This document shows, in pieces, positions 13,699 to 27,335 of a stretch of DNA of 64,000 bases. The notes beneath the pieces are model-generated. The model saw nothing but the letters and a program-made list of their open reading frames with translations. It did not search any database and was not told where the DNA came from. The translations under genes and the position numbers were made by a program. The stretch comes from Wuchereria bancrofti (Eukaryota > Nematoda > Chromadorea > Rhabditida > Onchocercidae): NCBI GenBank assembly GCA_005281725.1, contig SSBO01000005.1, forward strand, positions 62,001-126,000, read 5' to 3'. The first letter of the stretch is position 1, and every line of letters starts with the position of its first letter.

Positions 13699-15041
13699 TT
13701 ATTTTTTTGTTTTTTTTTTGTTTTAACTGATATCACAATTAGATATGTAGACATTGCAGAGATTGCATGAAATATTGATTGATAAGCAATATATGATAAT
13801 TTTTTTGTATTCAATTCAATGTTAACAATTTTATTCATTTATCTTTTTCTTAAATTATATTAATTATATATTAATTTTTCAATAATTAATCTTTAATATA
13901 TCATCGTACTATTTCTTTTTTTTTTTTCAGTACATCTCTTTTATCTTTTCACTCAAATTTCATCCTAAAATTTTCACAAACTTGATTTAAAAAAAAATTC
14001 AAAAATTGTAATAGTAGTAAGAAATTAAAATTTTTTTCATATTAACTTAATTACTGCCAATTCATTATGAATTGCCCTTCCAAAAAATGAAAAAAAAAAA
14101 ACAAATTTTTCATAGAAATGTAAATTATGAATAATTCTGAATTTAATGAATGAAATTATTTAAGTTTGAACTGAATTATATTAACTCACAAATATACAGA
14201 AAATTACTTCTGGATTGCATTTACTTAATAATTCAACTTTTGAATTATTTATTTCTATCTTATCAGATTTTTATCAGTTACCTGATAAGAACAATAATGA
14301 ATGAGACGATTAAATCTTTTACAATTTTTAACATCTCTTCACTGGCTAACTAATCAATTAATACAATACGATTACAATTTATTTGAAATTTATTAAAACA
14401 TATTCTTCTATTTTTTACTGCCAATTTTTTTTTCGTTTTACTTTTTTGATTTTTTTCAGCTAATTTGGATCAAAATAAGACGTACAGATTTATACAAATA
14501 TTGACTGATAAGATGTACTGTTAATCAAAAGAAAATGAAATGAATTAATAAATGAGAAAAGATAGCATTGATGGAAGAGAAAAGAAAATTGAAAAATGTT
14601 ATTAAAATTTATCGAAACAAAACATTTTTTTTTTAATTCAATGAAAAAAAAATATTTCTGTGAAAAATTACTTTAATAAAAGAGGTTTATTAATGTCATT
14701 TCTTTTAATGAAAATTTTTTATTTTACCAATACTGAATCAAACAATATTTTTTTTCTTCATACATCACTTTCTCTCTTGAAATTTTAATTTTAAAGCTAA
14801 AAACCAATTTTCTATTTTCTTTAAATAGAAATTGTTCGTTTTGAAAGAAAAAAAAACATTTTTTGGCTTTAAAAGAAAATTTTTTTTTTTTTAGTTCTAC
14901 TTATTTTAAAATTTTTAATTTCCAATATGAGCAAAACTTGAAGCTATCTTATCTGACATTCATAAAATTCGGCAAAAAATTTTAATCTAATTTTAATTTC
15001 TATAAAACATTTTTGTGTGACATTTCTTTTCTTCTCTTCCT

Positions 15042-15060
15042 TTGCTTATACTGTTTTTAG
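15042..15060 (+). promoter_or_regulatory. Probable trans-splice acceptor of the TWK channel gene
   Basis: A tactgtttttag acceptor ends at 15060, only 10 bases before the channel ATG at 15071. That spacing is typical of a spliced-leader site. An upstream 5' UTR exon is the alternative. Confidence 0.5.
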
Positions 15061-15070
15061 AATAATTGTC

Positions 15071-18000
15071 ATGGGTGAAGTACTAAGAGATGCGACAGAA
15101 TTGTTGGATGACACAGAAAATATTCAGTCGCATTCATATAAAAAGGTACTATATTTAAGAAATTTCATGTAAGATTAATTTTTATATTAAATTTAAATTA
15201 CAATAAAATGTTGAACTGTATATCACATATCACACCACGTGTATTAGAATCAATGGAATAGTGATAAGACTTTGAAATTCTTCAATAATTTCAAAAATAA
15301 ATTTCAACTACAGAATATTTTTATTTTAAATAAGCTATATTTTTTAAATTGTTTTAAATTTACTCAATATTTGAATTTCCGGAAGTAAATTCTGTTTGCT
15401 GATTATTTAAAATAAATCTTTTCCCTTCTTTTCTCTTTAATTTTATATAATGCTAAATTTCTAACTTAACATTTCTCATTTTAAATTATGGATAAGACTT
15501 GACGGTAACAATGACTTTGACAAAATTAAAATTATCAATTATGAAAAAATTATAATTTTTCTTTGTAACATTTTTCTTGAGAGCTTTATAAAGCGATATT
15601 TTGCATGCACCGATATTTTACAGAATTTACATAATAAGCAGAAAATTTGATTTGAGCTAGGAAATTTAAAAAAAAAAAAAATGAACAAAGAACTATGTGT
15701 TTGATTATTACTTAATGTTACTGTTAAAAAATTTGTTAAATTTATTTAACACACTGATAAAATGATCGCGAATTTCTAGTACTTTATGTTTTAACTTTTT
15801 TTATTAGCTTAGCTTAATTTAGATATAAGTCTAGTTGTTTGCGATCTAAATCTGGTAATTAATTATATTAGTACATAGTAATAGGAATACTGTCTATTTC
15901 TTGTTCTTATTATTCTTCTTGGCTCAATCGGCACTTATTCAATCTTTCTTCAGAAAATTAGGATTGAATAAATTCATTGAGGAAACTGATAATGACTATA
16001 TCTAATCAAAAAAGTTTATAAATTAAAACAAAGTTTTTTTTTTTCTTAATAGTCTATTTTCAAGTAAACATTAGAAAGATTTCATCTTTTATAGAGAAAT
16101 AAAATGATATTAATATGGTTTTTGTTTTCATCATAATTCAAGGAAAATATACCATATTGATTGTTTGTTGTCCTAAATTTGAATTGATAATATTTTATTA
16201 AAGAATATTTGACATTTCAAAATTGTTCAACTAATCAATAATCGATTCTTTTCGAAGTTTCTTTGCATTTCGGTAATTTTCAGTATATTAAACTTGTTTT
16301 ACCGCATGTTATCTTGGTTGCTGTAGTATGTTTATATGCGATAGCTGGTGCTTGGGTTTTTTATAGTCTCGAATCACCTCATGAAGATAAGGTTGAATTT
16401 TATCATTTCATTATAATATGATCATTTTTGAAAGCTAATTGCAAAGAAATACATTAAAATTTTGAATGATTTCTCAAATTTTCAAAAAAAAAAGTTGGAC
16501 AAATATAGTTTTGGAAATTGTAAAATTTTTAAAAAATGCTTCATTTGTCATTATTGTCAGTAGAGATATGTAATTATAGTCTTTTTTTTTTCGATTTACT
16601 TTTTTTTTTTTAAATTTTAGTTGAAGAAAATTGGTATAGAAAAGATTGGTGAATTGCGAAAAGAATTAATTCAAGCGTTATGGATGAAACGTAATGAACT
16701 GAAAAGAACTAAAATGGATAGTTGGACTCGTGTGACCGATGTGAAACTCCAAACTTTTAATGAATATTTGTATAAGGCATTCAAGGAGCATTATGTTAGG
16801 CACGTTGAATCAGTGCTAATAATCTTTTATTAAAATACTGAATTATATATGCTATTCATATTTCAAAATTTAAATTTAATTCTTTAAAAAAGTAGTAGCT
16901 CTAGACAAAACTTAAATGTCATAAAGTATCAAAAAAAAATTTTTTTTTTTCTAGAAATTCATTGCAGATATGCAGATATTCACATTTTCAAAACGAATAT
17001 CGATAAACGCAGCACTAATACGAAAGGGAGAAGGTATAGGTACATTTTGGTTACCTGGATATTACGGTTTAACAGGATGCTAAAAATTTGGAAACCTGAT
17101 AATTATTTAGGTAAACAAGTTGTCTAGGTGAACTACAAATATGATAGAAATAATGCTAGCAAATAAATGCATCCAACTTTAGTATTGAGAAATAGCAATA
17201 TTGATTGATTTTATTGATCATTCTTGGATGTGAATATTGTTTAAAGTAAGGAATTCAATAGCAAGTTAAGAAATGTAATTGCTGAGGAAATGATTTAAAA
17301 ATTTGCGCAAATGTTACATTATCAAAATTTAGTATTGCATATATTTTTTAGAAGGAAATCGAAACATCGACCAAAATTAATTAAAAGCAAAAAATTATGG
17401 ACCGCAAGTAGTGCTATATTTTTTGCAGCAACAACTATGGCTACTATAGGTAAATAATCTTATAATATATGCATCTTCAGGTATTTATTTATCAATTTAC
17501 TAATTTCTAATTTCCATATTTTTTAATGATAAATTAATTATTTGTGAGAAAGAAAAACAATGTGATAATTCAATAATCATTGATTATCTTGTTAATTTTA
17601 AAGTGAAATTAGTATATTGGCAGTCTATTTATGACATTAACAGTCTATCATTAATCTTATCATTAATCCTTCATTGATATTACAACATTTTATACATGAT
17701 AATAGCTAATACCGTATCTCTATTCACAACTAATACTGTACTCTAGCAACAGTTACAAGCCCCTCTTAGTTACAGTTTTCTTCCATTTTAAGCTGTTTAT
17801 GAATTTTATTAGGTTACGGTAACATTGTTCCGGCAACATCATATGGCCGAATTGCTTGCATTATATTTGCATTATTTGGTGTACCATTGGCTATTATAAC
17901 AATCGGTGACCTTGGCAAATTTCTATCGGAATGTATCATATGGCTTTATAATAAGTCGAAAAAATCTCGCTGTTCACGTTATTTCATCAATTTTAAATGG

Positions 18001-21000
18001 CTAATCAATCGTTTGTTTCCTTTATATTTCATTACATATTTAATTAAAAATTCAAAATAATAAATTTTCATTTCAATTTAAGAACTTTTATTTTTATAAA
18101 ACACAGTATTAGCTATTCAATTATCGTTTCATTTATATTATTTCAATTGTATAATTGAAATTTAGTTAAATTGTTTTTATCATTTTCTACAAAATGTTAT
18201 GATATTGCATTAATATAACCAAACATTTTCTTTATTTACTTTTATTATTCACAAAAAATTTAATTTTGTATGGAACTAAAAAGACTAATAAATTAAAATT
18301 TAATTGAAGTTTGATTACAATTATTACTATGCTATGATACATGACATATTATTATAATACATTCGTCAATTTAAATCAAAACGGATCAGAAGAAATTATC
18401 ACTTGAAATGTACATTAATCAGTAACAGTGTGCCATATTCATAGCTTATCATATATCATTTGTATCATTTATATCTTCTCGTAATATATCAATTTTATAA
18501 AATCACTCAATGATATTTTTTTGAGAATTTACCTATTGATTTTAGATCAATAACTTATAACTTCTTTTTTTTTCCTTCGTTATTTTTCAGGTAATCCAGA
18601 ACTAAGGTCATCGGACAAATCTAATGAAGCAATGAAGCAGTTTATAAATTGGGATGACCTTGCATCGGACAAAGCGGAAGTGCCTTTAGTCTTAGTCTTT
18701 GCTATACTTCTCGTTAGTTTTCAAAAAATTCCATTTTATTAAGATAGATGTCGTCATTTTTTTCCTTTTTTTTTCATGCTATTTTTAAAGCTATCCGGAA
18801 TTGCAATCACCGGAAAAACCTAATGAAGTAGTCATTTAATTTGAATGACTTTATGACTGAATTTTTATGCCTAAAGTATTACCATAAATTAAAATGATAG
18901 AATTACTAATTATTTAATAAAAAACTTTCGGTGCTTACGTACAGTGTTACTGTATTGGAGGGATTATTGTACAGTGTTACTGTAGAGAGACTCTTAGTTG
19001 TTAGATTATAGTTTTATTTCTTTTGAAACAATTTCAAGCAAATAATTTAAAATGCATTAATTTGCAATGATATTGATATCAATTCTTTTTTATCAGTTCA
19101 TTATCATTTTTTTTTTCAGTTTTACATTGCCTTTGGTGGTCTTCTATTTGCTTCGTTTGAACCATGGACTTATATGGACGCATTTTATTTTTGTAATTAT
19201 AAATTTTTATATTATTTAAGATTTCATTTTTATAAAGCTATTTAGTTCCACCATTAATAATATGATTAATTACACTTATTAGTTTCAATTTTGTTAACAA
19301 AATTAAGCATACTAATGATAGAAGTTGAATATTTGATTGTTTCAATGTAATGAATAATTTTTTATTCAAAATATATATTTCACTTATTTTGTACATTTCA
19401 TACTTTTGCTAATATTATAAAATGAATTATTGTGCTAAATGAGCTATGAAATTAAATTTGAATATTACACTAAGTTAAACAAAAAATGAAAGCATACTGA
19501 ATTCTTTCTTTTTTAGGTTTTGTTTCGCTTACTACAATTGGATTTGGTGATTTTGTGCCTGAAAGTCAAGAGTAAGCTTGTTCTATTTGAATCAAAATTT
19601 TCGCTGAAATTAATGAAATTTTCAAGGTTTATAAATAATTATTAATAATGAAATTAGTTCGTAAAAAGGAAATAGACACATTAAAAAAGAAAAAAGTTTT
19701 GTTGCGTAAATTTTTAGCACAAAACAAACAAAAATGATAATTTTTAGAGAAATTTCTCTTGTTTTCAATTGAACTTTAAAAACAAATTTGAATTTAGAAA
19801 AGTTAAAACATGAATAAATTAAGCTTATTTAGCTATAAAATTTAAAAGCATAATTAATATGAATTATCATTTATATATTATTATCTTTATTATATCAAAA
19901 TGTGCAAATACCAAGAAAATTGAAATATACCAAGAAGATATATATTTTTTTAACCCATCAGTTCTATTATTTGGACTTTTTTATAAAAGAGAAAGAAAAC
20001 GAAACGAATAATTCGGATTTAAATAATAAAATCTCAAAAATTTAAATAGAAAAATCGGAAATTTCTCATAACTCTCCCTCTCTCTCTCTAATTAATTAAT
20101 TTGAATTGTTATATTAATAATTTAATTATTTTATATTCATTAATATTTTAAATTTGCAGATATGTACTGCTCATGTTGATATATCTGGGATTTGGTCTTG
20201 CTGTGACAACGATGTGTATCGATTTGGTTGGTATTCAATACATTCAGAAGATTCATTATTTTGGCCGAAAATTTCGCGCTGCCGATATACTGCAATTGCT
20301 CAAACGAAGACAAATGATTGAACATGGACTAACAGTTGATCAAAGTGATAAACTTTTAAAATTATACCTCAGACAACTTCAAGAAGCAGGGTAATTTCTA
20401 TGCTAATAAAATAGCAGAATTTTTAAAAAGATATTTGTGTTGAATTATTAATTGATAATACTATAGTTATAATTATATAAGTTTTTTTTTTCAAATAAAT
20501 TTAAAAAAGAAATATTTTTAAAATATCAATTTGATAATTTAAAGGACTGAATCACTGGAAGAATCAAAATGGCATTTATGTAATAATGCATCAGAGATGC
20601 TTACTCCATCCAATTATGATATCAGTGATGATAACAACAACAGTGATTTACAATGGTATGAATTAATCTTAATGAATTAAAAATCTAAATTAAATGATCG
20701 AGTTTAAAAAATTTGGAAAAACACCAAATACTATTTGTTTTGTTTTTTGTCTTTTTTTATTTCTTTTCCGTTCATTTATCATTGATCAAAGCATTTCTGT
20801 GTTTTGAAGCACTTCTTTTAATTAAAATTATTTACAGTAAGAAAAATATAATGTCAAGCATTTTCATTATCTTTCAAGAATGAAATCATGAAAATTAAAT
20901 TCCATCAAAAACACAAACAGCAATAATTAATAAATTTCATTGAATTTCTTCACAAGAAAAATTTAGCCAAAAAGGCTGAAATTATTTCAAATTCAATTTA

Positions 21001-24000
21001 TCAATACCATCGCATTAATGAAATTAATGCATTGAATCGACACAATGATAGTATGTTGCAGAAATAAATTTAATTTTGACAAAGTTTTATCATAAACAAA
21101 TTAAATTTTAATTTGAAATCAAACAAAAAAAGAAATCTTTGATCAGATTTGATTAAGCATAATATTTTCAGTATAAAAATACATAAAATATCTTCCATTG
21201 AACATGCACAGATTACACTTCATGCAGCTGCAAGTATGCAATCATCGTCAAAATCACTGTAATGTCTTCCAAGTTCTATCGCGTATTATTTTGATATTTA
21301 CAAATTGAACTTTCAACTTTAATACTTTATAGTATGCTAATACACCAATGCATTAAATATGTAAATTTAATTATTTCTACCTAAATTACATATAGTAATT
21401 TCAAATTTAATCCACTTCACTTTTTTCTCAAATATTACATTTGTATTAAATTTAAATATGTCACTTATTTTTTTTATTTGCAGTGCACTTTGTGATGAAA
21501 TAGGATTTAAGCAATTAAACAATAAGTCAAATCTTAGTAATCAAATCGAAGGTCAAGTTTTCCTCTTTTTTTCTCTTTTCTGGCTTTTATTTTATTTATT
21601 TTTTTTTACATTAAAGAAAAGTTTATCTTTTTTCTCTCTTAGTTTTGTTAATTTAAATTTTGTTATTATATTATTCAAAAGTTTCTATTCAACTGGTCAT
21701 TTTTTTTTTATCTTTTCCTTTTATTTTTTCTTTAAATTATTTCGTTTCAGAAAAGCAACAAAATTTTTCCAATCATTCATCAATTCAATCGATATTATTA
21801 CCAGAAACATCGTTCGAAGGAATTAAAAATGAAAATTATCGCAAACGATCACCACCACTCGATCGAATCTCTGTGACTTCCTCATCTGAGCGATTATCAA
21901 ATTTAAAATTAATTGGTAAATTAATTTTGTAAATTTATTTCATCATTTAATTCATCTATTCGTTTATCTATTTCAATGAGTGAAATAGCTCAAATATTTA
22001 TTCACTTATTGAAATAACTTAATCATTCATTTGTTCATTAATTAATTAATTAACTAAACTACACTCCAAATTTTAATGAATAATATAAAAGATTGTTAAT
22101 TGTTATAAAAAAGTTATACGAATAAATTTGCAGCATCAAATTCTCCCATTCTTATCAAAGGACAGCCATTGTCATCATCTCAATTGTCACATTTGTCACA
22201 GCAACAATTAGCAGAATCAGTATCCGTCATGCCTGTATCACCTGCAAGCAGTGTAATATTTTTTGAAATGTTTAAAAATTGCTTTAAAGAAAAAATATTT
22301 ATCATTTCAAGCACTAATATTTAATTAAAGCAAAACCTTGGCTTATTTTATTACTCATTTCTTGGCCATATGTTATGTTGGCCATTTTTAGGCATATAAT
22401 TAGCACTGTAACTTAATTAACTTTCTCATTTTATAGCCTACTGGATTAGCTTGTATGATGCAATGGGATTCATATAGCGAAATGCCGAATGAATCAAACA
22501 AACAATTCGTAAAGTAAGTTAAATAGTAGTTTAGTATTCATTATTTTAATTAATTTTTATTTTGCAACTTTCAACTCTTAAAATTAGTTTTAGTTTTTCA
22601 AAAAAAAAAAAAAATGAAACAATTTAAAGTTGTAAAACTTCACAACTGTCTTTTGTTAATCCCTTATTTTAAAATGTTGAACTTTTATTTTTTGAACTCT
22701 TAAAATCAGTTTTAGTCTTTCAAAAACAAAAAAAATGAAACAATTTAAACTTGTAAAACTTCACAACTATCTTTTGTTAATCTCTTATTTAAAAAAAAAA
22801 TTTATTTTTTTGAACTTTTATTTTTTGTTAATGGAATAAAAAGAAGATGAAAATTTTATTAGGCCCGAAAATAGAGCCACGGAAATGTTTCTTAGTAATT
22901 CGATGATAACAACATATGAAAATGAAGATTATCTAGTGGGACATGAAGAAATTGCGAGGTATTCATTTAATTCATTCCTAATTTACATTACATTTTTTTA
23001 TGTTTTAATGATAACTTTATCAACCATAAATTCATAATTTAAAAAAAAATAAAAAAAAAACAAAGATAAATTATAATATTCACTATTAGTACATAATAAT
23101 TTTTTTTTTTGACTTTCATACTACATAATACACATATTTTTCTTTAAAAAAAAAAAAACAACGTGTTACGTATATTACGTGTTATCCGTGTGTGTGTGTG
23201 TGTGTGTTTACACCTTTTCAAGCAGCACATTATACAAATTTTATTTTCACCCATTTTTCAAATATCATAACGTTACTATTTCTTTCATCGAAATATTGCA
23301 CCGTAAAATTTTCTTTTATTGCTTAAAAGAATGGGTAAATTATGAAATAAGGATGTAGTTTTTGACGTTAAATAAGCTTTTGACGTACGTCAATCTGACT
23401 TTTGACGTCATTATGCAAACGCAACCTATTCTTTCCTTCTTCCTTTCTTCTTTCTCTGTAATGATAGTGTGTTATCAATTTGACGTTTTTACGTTTGCAC
23501 GTTTAATTATTACTCTAAGACTATCTCAGTATTTGCATATTTGAAAATTAATATATAATTAATTGTAATAATATTGTGATTAGAATTTTATTAATAGATA
23601 TTAGAAAAAGCTTTGTTATTTGTGCCTCTAATAATTACATTTATAATTTAATAATACTTTTTTCTTCCATTTAAATTTCAATCTTAACTATCTTCACATA
23701 CGCTTAAGATTATTTTAACTTTTCAACTTTGTGCTATTTTAAATATGCTTATTTTGCACTTATCAACTATCTTTTCTATTTTTAAGTTATTTTCAACTAT
23801 TTTCATTTGTAATTATGTATGTTGCAATCAAATGATAGCAAATATCAAATGAAATATTGCAGGAACTTTTTGTAATCTTTAAAATTATTTAATTTTAAAG
23901 TAATTAAATCAAAATGATAATTGCTAAGATTACAAAAAGATGCCTGTATTAAGCTTTATGTTAATATAACATCTTTTCCAGTGCACTTGTAATTTCGTTT

Positions 24001-25448
24001 TAATTTTTTACTTTCATCCACGAAACTTTTCAATTTTGATATTTGTGCAAGACAAAATCGAATATACTTTTAATATGTTTGTTTCATTTCACTTCTTGCA
24101 AGGCACGAAAGAAAGGTTTTTTTGTTTCTATTTTTTATTCTTTTGCACATACTGCAAACATTTGCAATATATTAAACTAAAATTTATAGCAAATAGTAAA
24201 TTAAGTCTAATTTTTTTGTCTTACAAAAAAAAATCAAAAAATCATTTTTCAAAGTTTCGAATTACTTTTTCAAAGGGAAAAATTGGTTAAAAAAGCTTTT
24301 TATCAAATACTTTTTACACTTTAAAAAAAAGATTTTAATAGTTTAAAATTTAAACTTTTGAATTCGTTCCAAAATGATCCAAAATTTATTTTTCAAGTTA
24401 GAATTTAGGAAATGTTTTCAGCGACAGAGATGGATATGTTTCGAAATCATCACAATCATCATTATCATCATTATCATCTACCAGTCATAATATGCAAATT
24501 ACGCGACCATCTGAGCTTCATTTAGATACTTATGAATCAATGGAAAGTACCACATCTGAGGTACCATCCGAACAAACCACATCTGAGGTACAATCTGAAC
24601 CAAATGTTCAACAAAGAGCTATATCTGAGGCACCATCTGAACCAAATATTCAACAAAGAGCTATATCTGAGGTACCATCTGAACCAAACGTTCAACAAAG
24701 AGCTATATGTGAGGTACCATCTGAACAGGATGTTATATACTATCAAAATATTCCAGTTCATAGCTTACATCAAAAAACGGTTGAAACGGAAAATGCTTTG
24801 CAAAATTTGCTTAATGCACCGGAATCAGTTGTTAGTCATGAATTACCACCAGCAGTTGTTGATGATAACTATTGTTTTGTGATCGATGGTGAAACAATCG
24901 GTTCGGAAGCAATGTTACACGATGACATTCATTGGAGTCATACAAGTCGTCCCACGCAATATTTTTATTCGGATGATTTACGTCATTTTCAACGTGTTAA
25001 TTGTATTAAAGCTAAAGGAAAAATTATTGCCGTAAAAATTATCGGTTCTAAAGCGCAAACATTTAATGCAATACAATCAATTCAATCAACAATTCCCATT
25101 CATCAATCACGTTCAGTTGATTCAATTTCAACTCGTTCATCATCAATTGCTAGTGGTTTTTATCATGAAACAATACCATTGGTACAGGTATACGTCGTTA
25201 CACGTATTTATAGTTTCTGGAAAACGTGTCCATCATTTCGTCGTATTGTTACGTTATTAGATAAAGTGAACAAAAATGAAATTAAAAGTACGCATTTTCA
25301 AAAACGAATATTTGTGCAACATATTTGGCGTAATACGAAACAATCAGATAAAGAACGCGTAAAATATGAATTTAATCGTGATCTTGCTAGAAATGCTAGA
25401 TCTAAAATAAATGATAATAATAAATCATCAACAAAATTTATCGTTTGA
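15071..25448 (+). CDS. TWK-type two-pore-domain potassium channel with a long fused C-terminal domain
   Basis: This is a K2P leak potassium channel of the plasma membrane, about 984 residues. Exons: 15071-15145, 16284-16391, 16621-16799, 16968-17033, 17352-17449, 17813-18010, 18591-18712, 19120-19192, 19517-19571, 20160-20390, 20545-20655, 21172-21258, 21484-21551, 21751-21915, 22134-22252, 22437-22513, 22863-22958, 24422-25448. Intron phases agree at every junction. Membrane segment M1 is at about residues 30-54. The first pore filter TIGYG is at 174-178 and M2 at about 184-209. M3 is at about 272-294, the second filter TIGFG at 313-317 followed by D318, and M4 at about 327-350. A cytoplasmic tail of over 600 residues follows, far longer than most K2P tails. 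Its last exon holds a Ser/Glu/Gln-rich repeat, then a block from NYCFVIDG (about residue 791) to the end that is homologous to the gene at 27336-30812. Exon 3 uses a GC donor. The paralogue within the TWK family is not resolved. The channel call is very safe; joining the last exon is well supported by phase but unproven. Confidence 0.92.
22572..22795. repeat. Tandem duplication inside a channel intron
   Basis: Two similar copies of about 110 bases, each running from ACTCTTAAAAT through ATGAAACAATTTAAA to CTTTTGTTAAT, lie in the intron between the exons ending at 22513 and starting at 22863. Confidence 0.8.
23188..23207. repeat. GT microsatellite
   Basis: A (TG)n run of about 20 bases in the long intron before the last channel exon, just upstream of a cluster of TGACGT sites. 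Confidence 0.8.
23363..23486. promoter_or_regulatory. Cluster of CRE-like TGACGT sites in a channel intron
   Basis: Within 124 bases there is TGACGT at 23363-23368, the perfect palindrome TGACGTACGTCA at 23381-23392, a consensus CRE TGACGTCA at 23403-23410 and TGACGT at 23481-23486. These match CREB/ATF bZIP half-sites and a full site, and their density stands out in AT-rich DNA. A role as an intronic enhancer is inference. Confidence 0.45.
24549..24730 (+). repeat. Coding tandem repeat of 14 residues in the last channel exon
   Basis: About four 42-base units encode variants of SEVPSEPNVQQRAI. The first unit is partial (SEVPSEQTT). The units differ by a few substitutions. Short open frames on both strands across this stretch are shadows of the repeat. 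Confidence 0.9.
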
Positions 25449-27335
25449 TAAATTTTGTTTTTTTTTTGTTTTTGTTTTTCTTTTTTCCTTTTTGGTAAAA
25501 GAAGAGGAAAAGTGTTGATGAGTGGAAGTTGAAAATTTTGATTTCATTTTGCTGAAAGCATTTTTCTTCTAATGTTTTATCAAATGAATGCTTCAAAATA
25601 ATTGATTTTAACACTAAAATTTATTCTTTGATAATATTTTCAGAAAAAAAAATTTAATTAAATTAATTATTCAAAAATGAACTATGAATGATTATAGCTA
25701 CAATAATCATTGGATGTTTATTAAAGAAGAAAAAGTAATGATTAGAGAAAATTGCAGTTCCTCATAAATAATTCGTATAATTATATGTTTTGTTGTGTAT
25801 TAGTTACAATTTATAATTTATTTGTTCATTCTGAATGATATCAGTGATAACAGTGATAATTTTATAGCCGAAATCTTAAGTTATTCCAATAAATCTTTTC
25901 CATATATGTAAGAAAATTGCGCAATATTGATTGTAAATAATTGTTAAAATGATTAAATTAATCACAGTATATAAAGTCTCAGAAGATTCATTGTTATCAG
26001 AATATGATAAAATAATCAGTCAATAATGTCATTTATCTGTTTCATACATTTTCGTGCAGTACAATGAATTGTATTAATGCTCAAATGACAACAACTTGAT
26101 TTTGTATACAGTATAACTGAATATTTTGTACTTAATTAATTGATTAATTAATAATACATTAAATGTAATAATTTCTATACGATTCTATTTTTATGTTATC
26201 ATTATTGGTTGAAATGTTTGTTTGATTGGTTGAAATTTATTTTTTATCACTTAGATAATTTGCTAATGATAGAAAGAGTGATAGTATCATTTTACATTAA
26301 ATTATATTATAATGAAAATTTTAGATAGAAGAAAAAATGAAGTTGAAATGACAGGAAGTAAATTTCTTTTTTATAATTTATCTTTAATTTTTCATTGTTA
26401 AATACATTTCTATGCATTTGCTCATGAATTTAAAGTAAATTTATGAATTAGTTGATTTCACTCCTAAATTTTATCTATTCGAATAATTTAACACCGCAAT
26501 TTTTTGAAATGCTAAAATTTTAAGTAAATTAACTGCATCATTTGATTAGCATCATGAAATAACATTTCGGACATTACATAAATAATATATATTTTAGAAT
26601 AATATTAGTTTTTTCTCTTATTTTCACTACTATAACAAACATTTGTTTAAATTTTTTACTTAAATAATGATAATTTAATTAATTTAATTATGTAAACAAA
26701 ACTTCAAATTATTCTGACAAATTTAAATTTAGAATTTGGGATAACTTTTGAAGAAGAAAATTTTGATTAATATGATAGAAAATAGAAAAGAAGCAAAATT
26801 TTTTCAATTAAATATATTAATATTGTACAATGATATTTTAAATTCATTTTTTTATATAAGTGCATTGTGCATTCATTAAGTATTTCATATTTCATAAATT
26901 AAAATATAAACTTTGAAAAGATAGGAAAAAATCAATCGATAATGCAGAAAAAACAGAAAAAATTAATTTTTTCGGTTAAATTCTTAAAATTCGATCATAA
27001 AACTTAAATTCTAACAGTTCTTTTTTTTTTGAAAAATGTTATCTCTTTGTATTAGAATTTTATATTGTTCATTTGTTTTTTTTTTTTTTTTTGAAAAAGA
27101 AAAGAGAAAAAGTGATTAAAAAAACAATTTAGAATTAATAAAATTTTATTGATGCAAATTCTATTGATTAGTTATCATAAACACTATAAGGCAAATTTTC
27201 TTATCAATTTTTTACATTTCGTTAAATTAAAATTTTCTAAATGATTGTTTTATTCTTTTTTTTTACTTGTGAAATAATTTAATAAGTAATTACTGTTGGA
27301 AAAAAATTTTCTTCTGAGTAATTTAAAATTATTAA
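25449..27335. other. Intergenic spacer with a possible poly(A) signal
   Basis: AT-rich sequence between two same-strand genes, without coding potential. AATAAA at 25888-25893 is a candidate poly(A) signal for the channel transcript, which would give a 3' UTR of about 450 bases. A tttcttctgag acceptor-like end at about 27317 could serve the next gene. Confidence 0.5.

Larger units (their letters stand above)
6838..15041. other. Gene-free AT-rich intergenic DNA
   Basis: This is long, low-complexity sequence with poly-A/T runs and microsatellites but no multi-exon gene I can support. Two weak exon-like stretches near 10835-10922 and 11010-11099 have acceptor-like 5' ends but no partners, and I do not annotate them as a gene. 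The 3' end is the upstream region of the channel gene. Confidence 0.55.

Noticed and set aside
23362..23544. 60-codon open frame in the last channel intron
   Set aside because: No donor or acceptor in phase with neighbouring channel exons and biased composition; the CRE-like motifs explain the non-random sequence better.
24532..24882. Overlapping open frames on plus (other frame) and minus strands at the channel repeat
   Set aside because: They are shadows produced by the 42-base coding repeat; the annotated frame is the one continuous with the channel and with the homologous gene.
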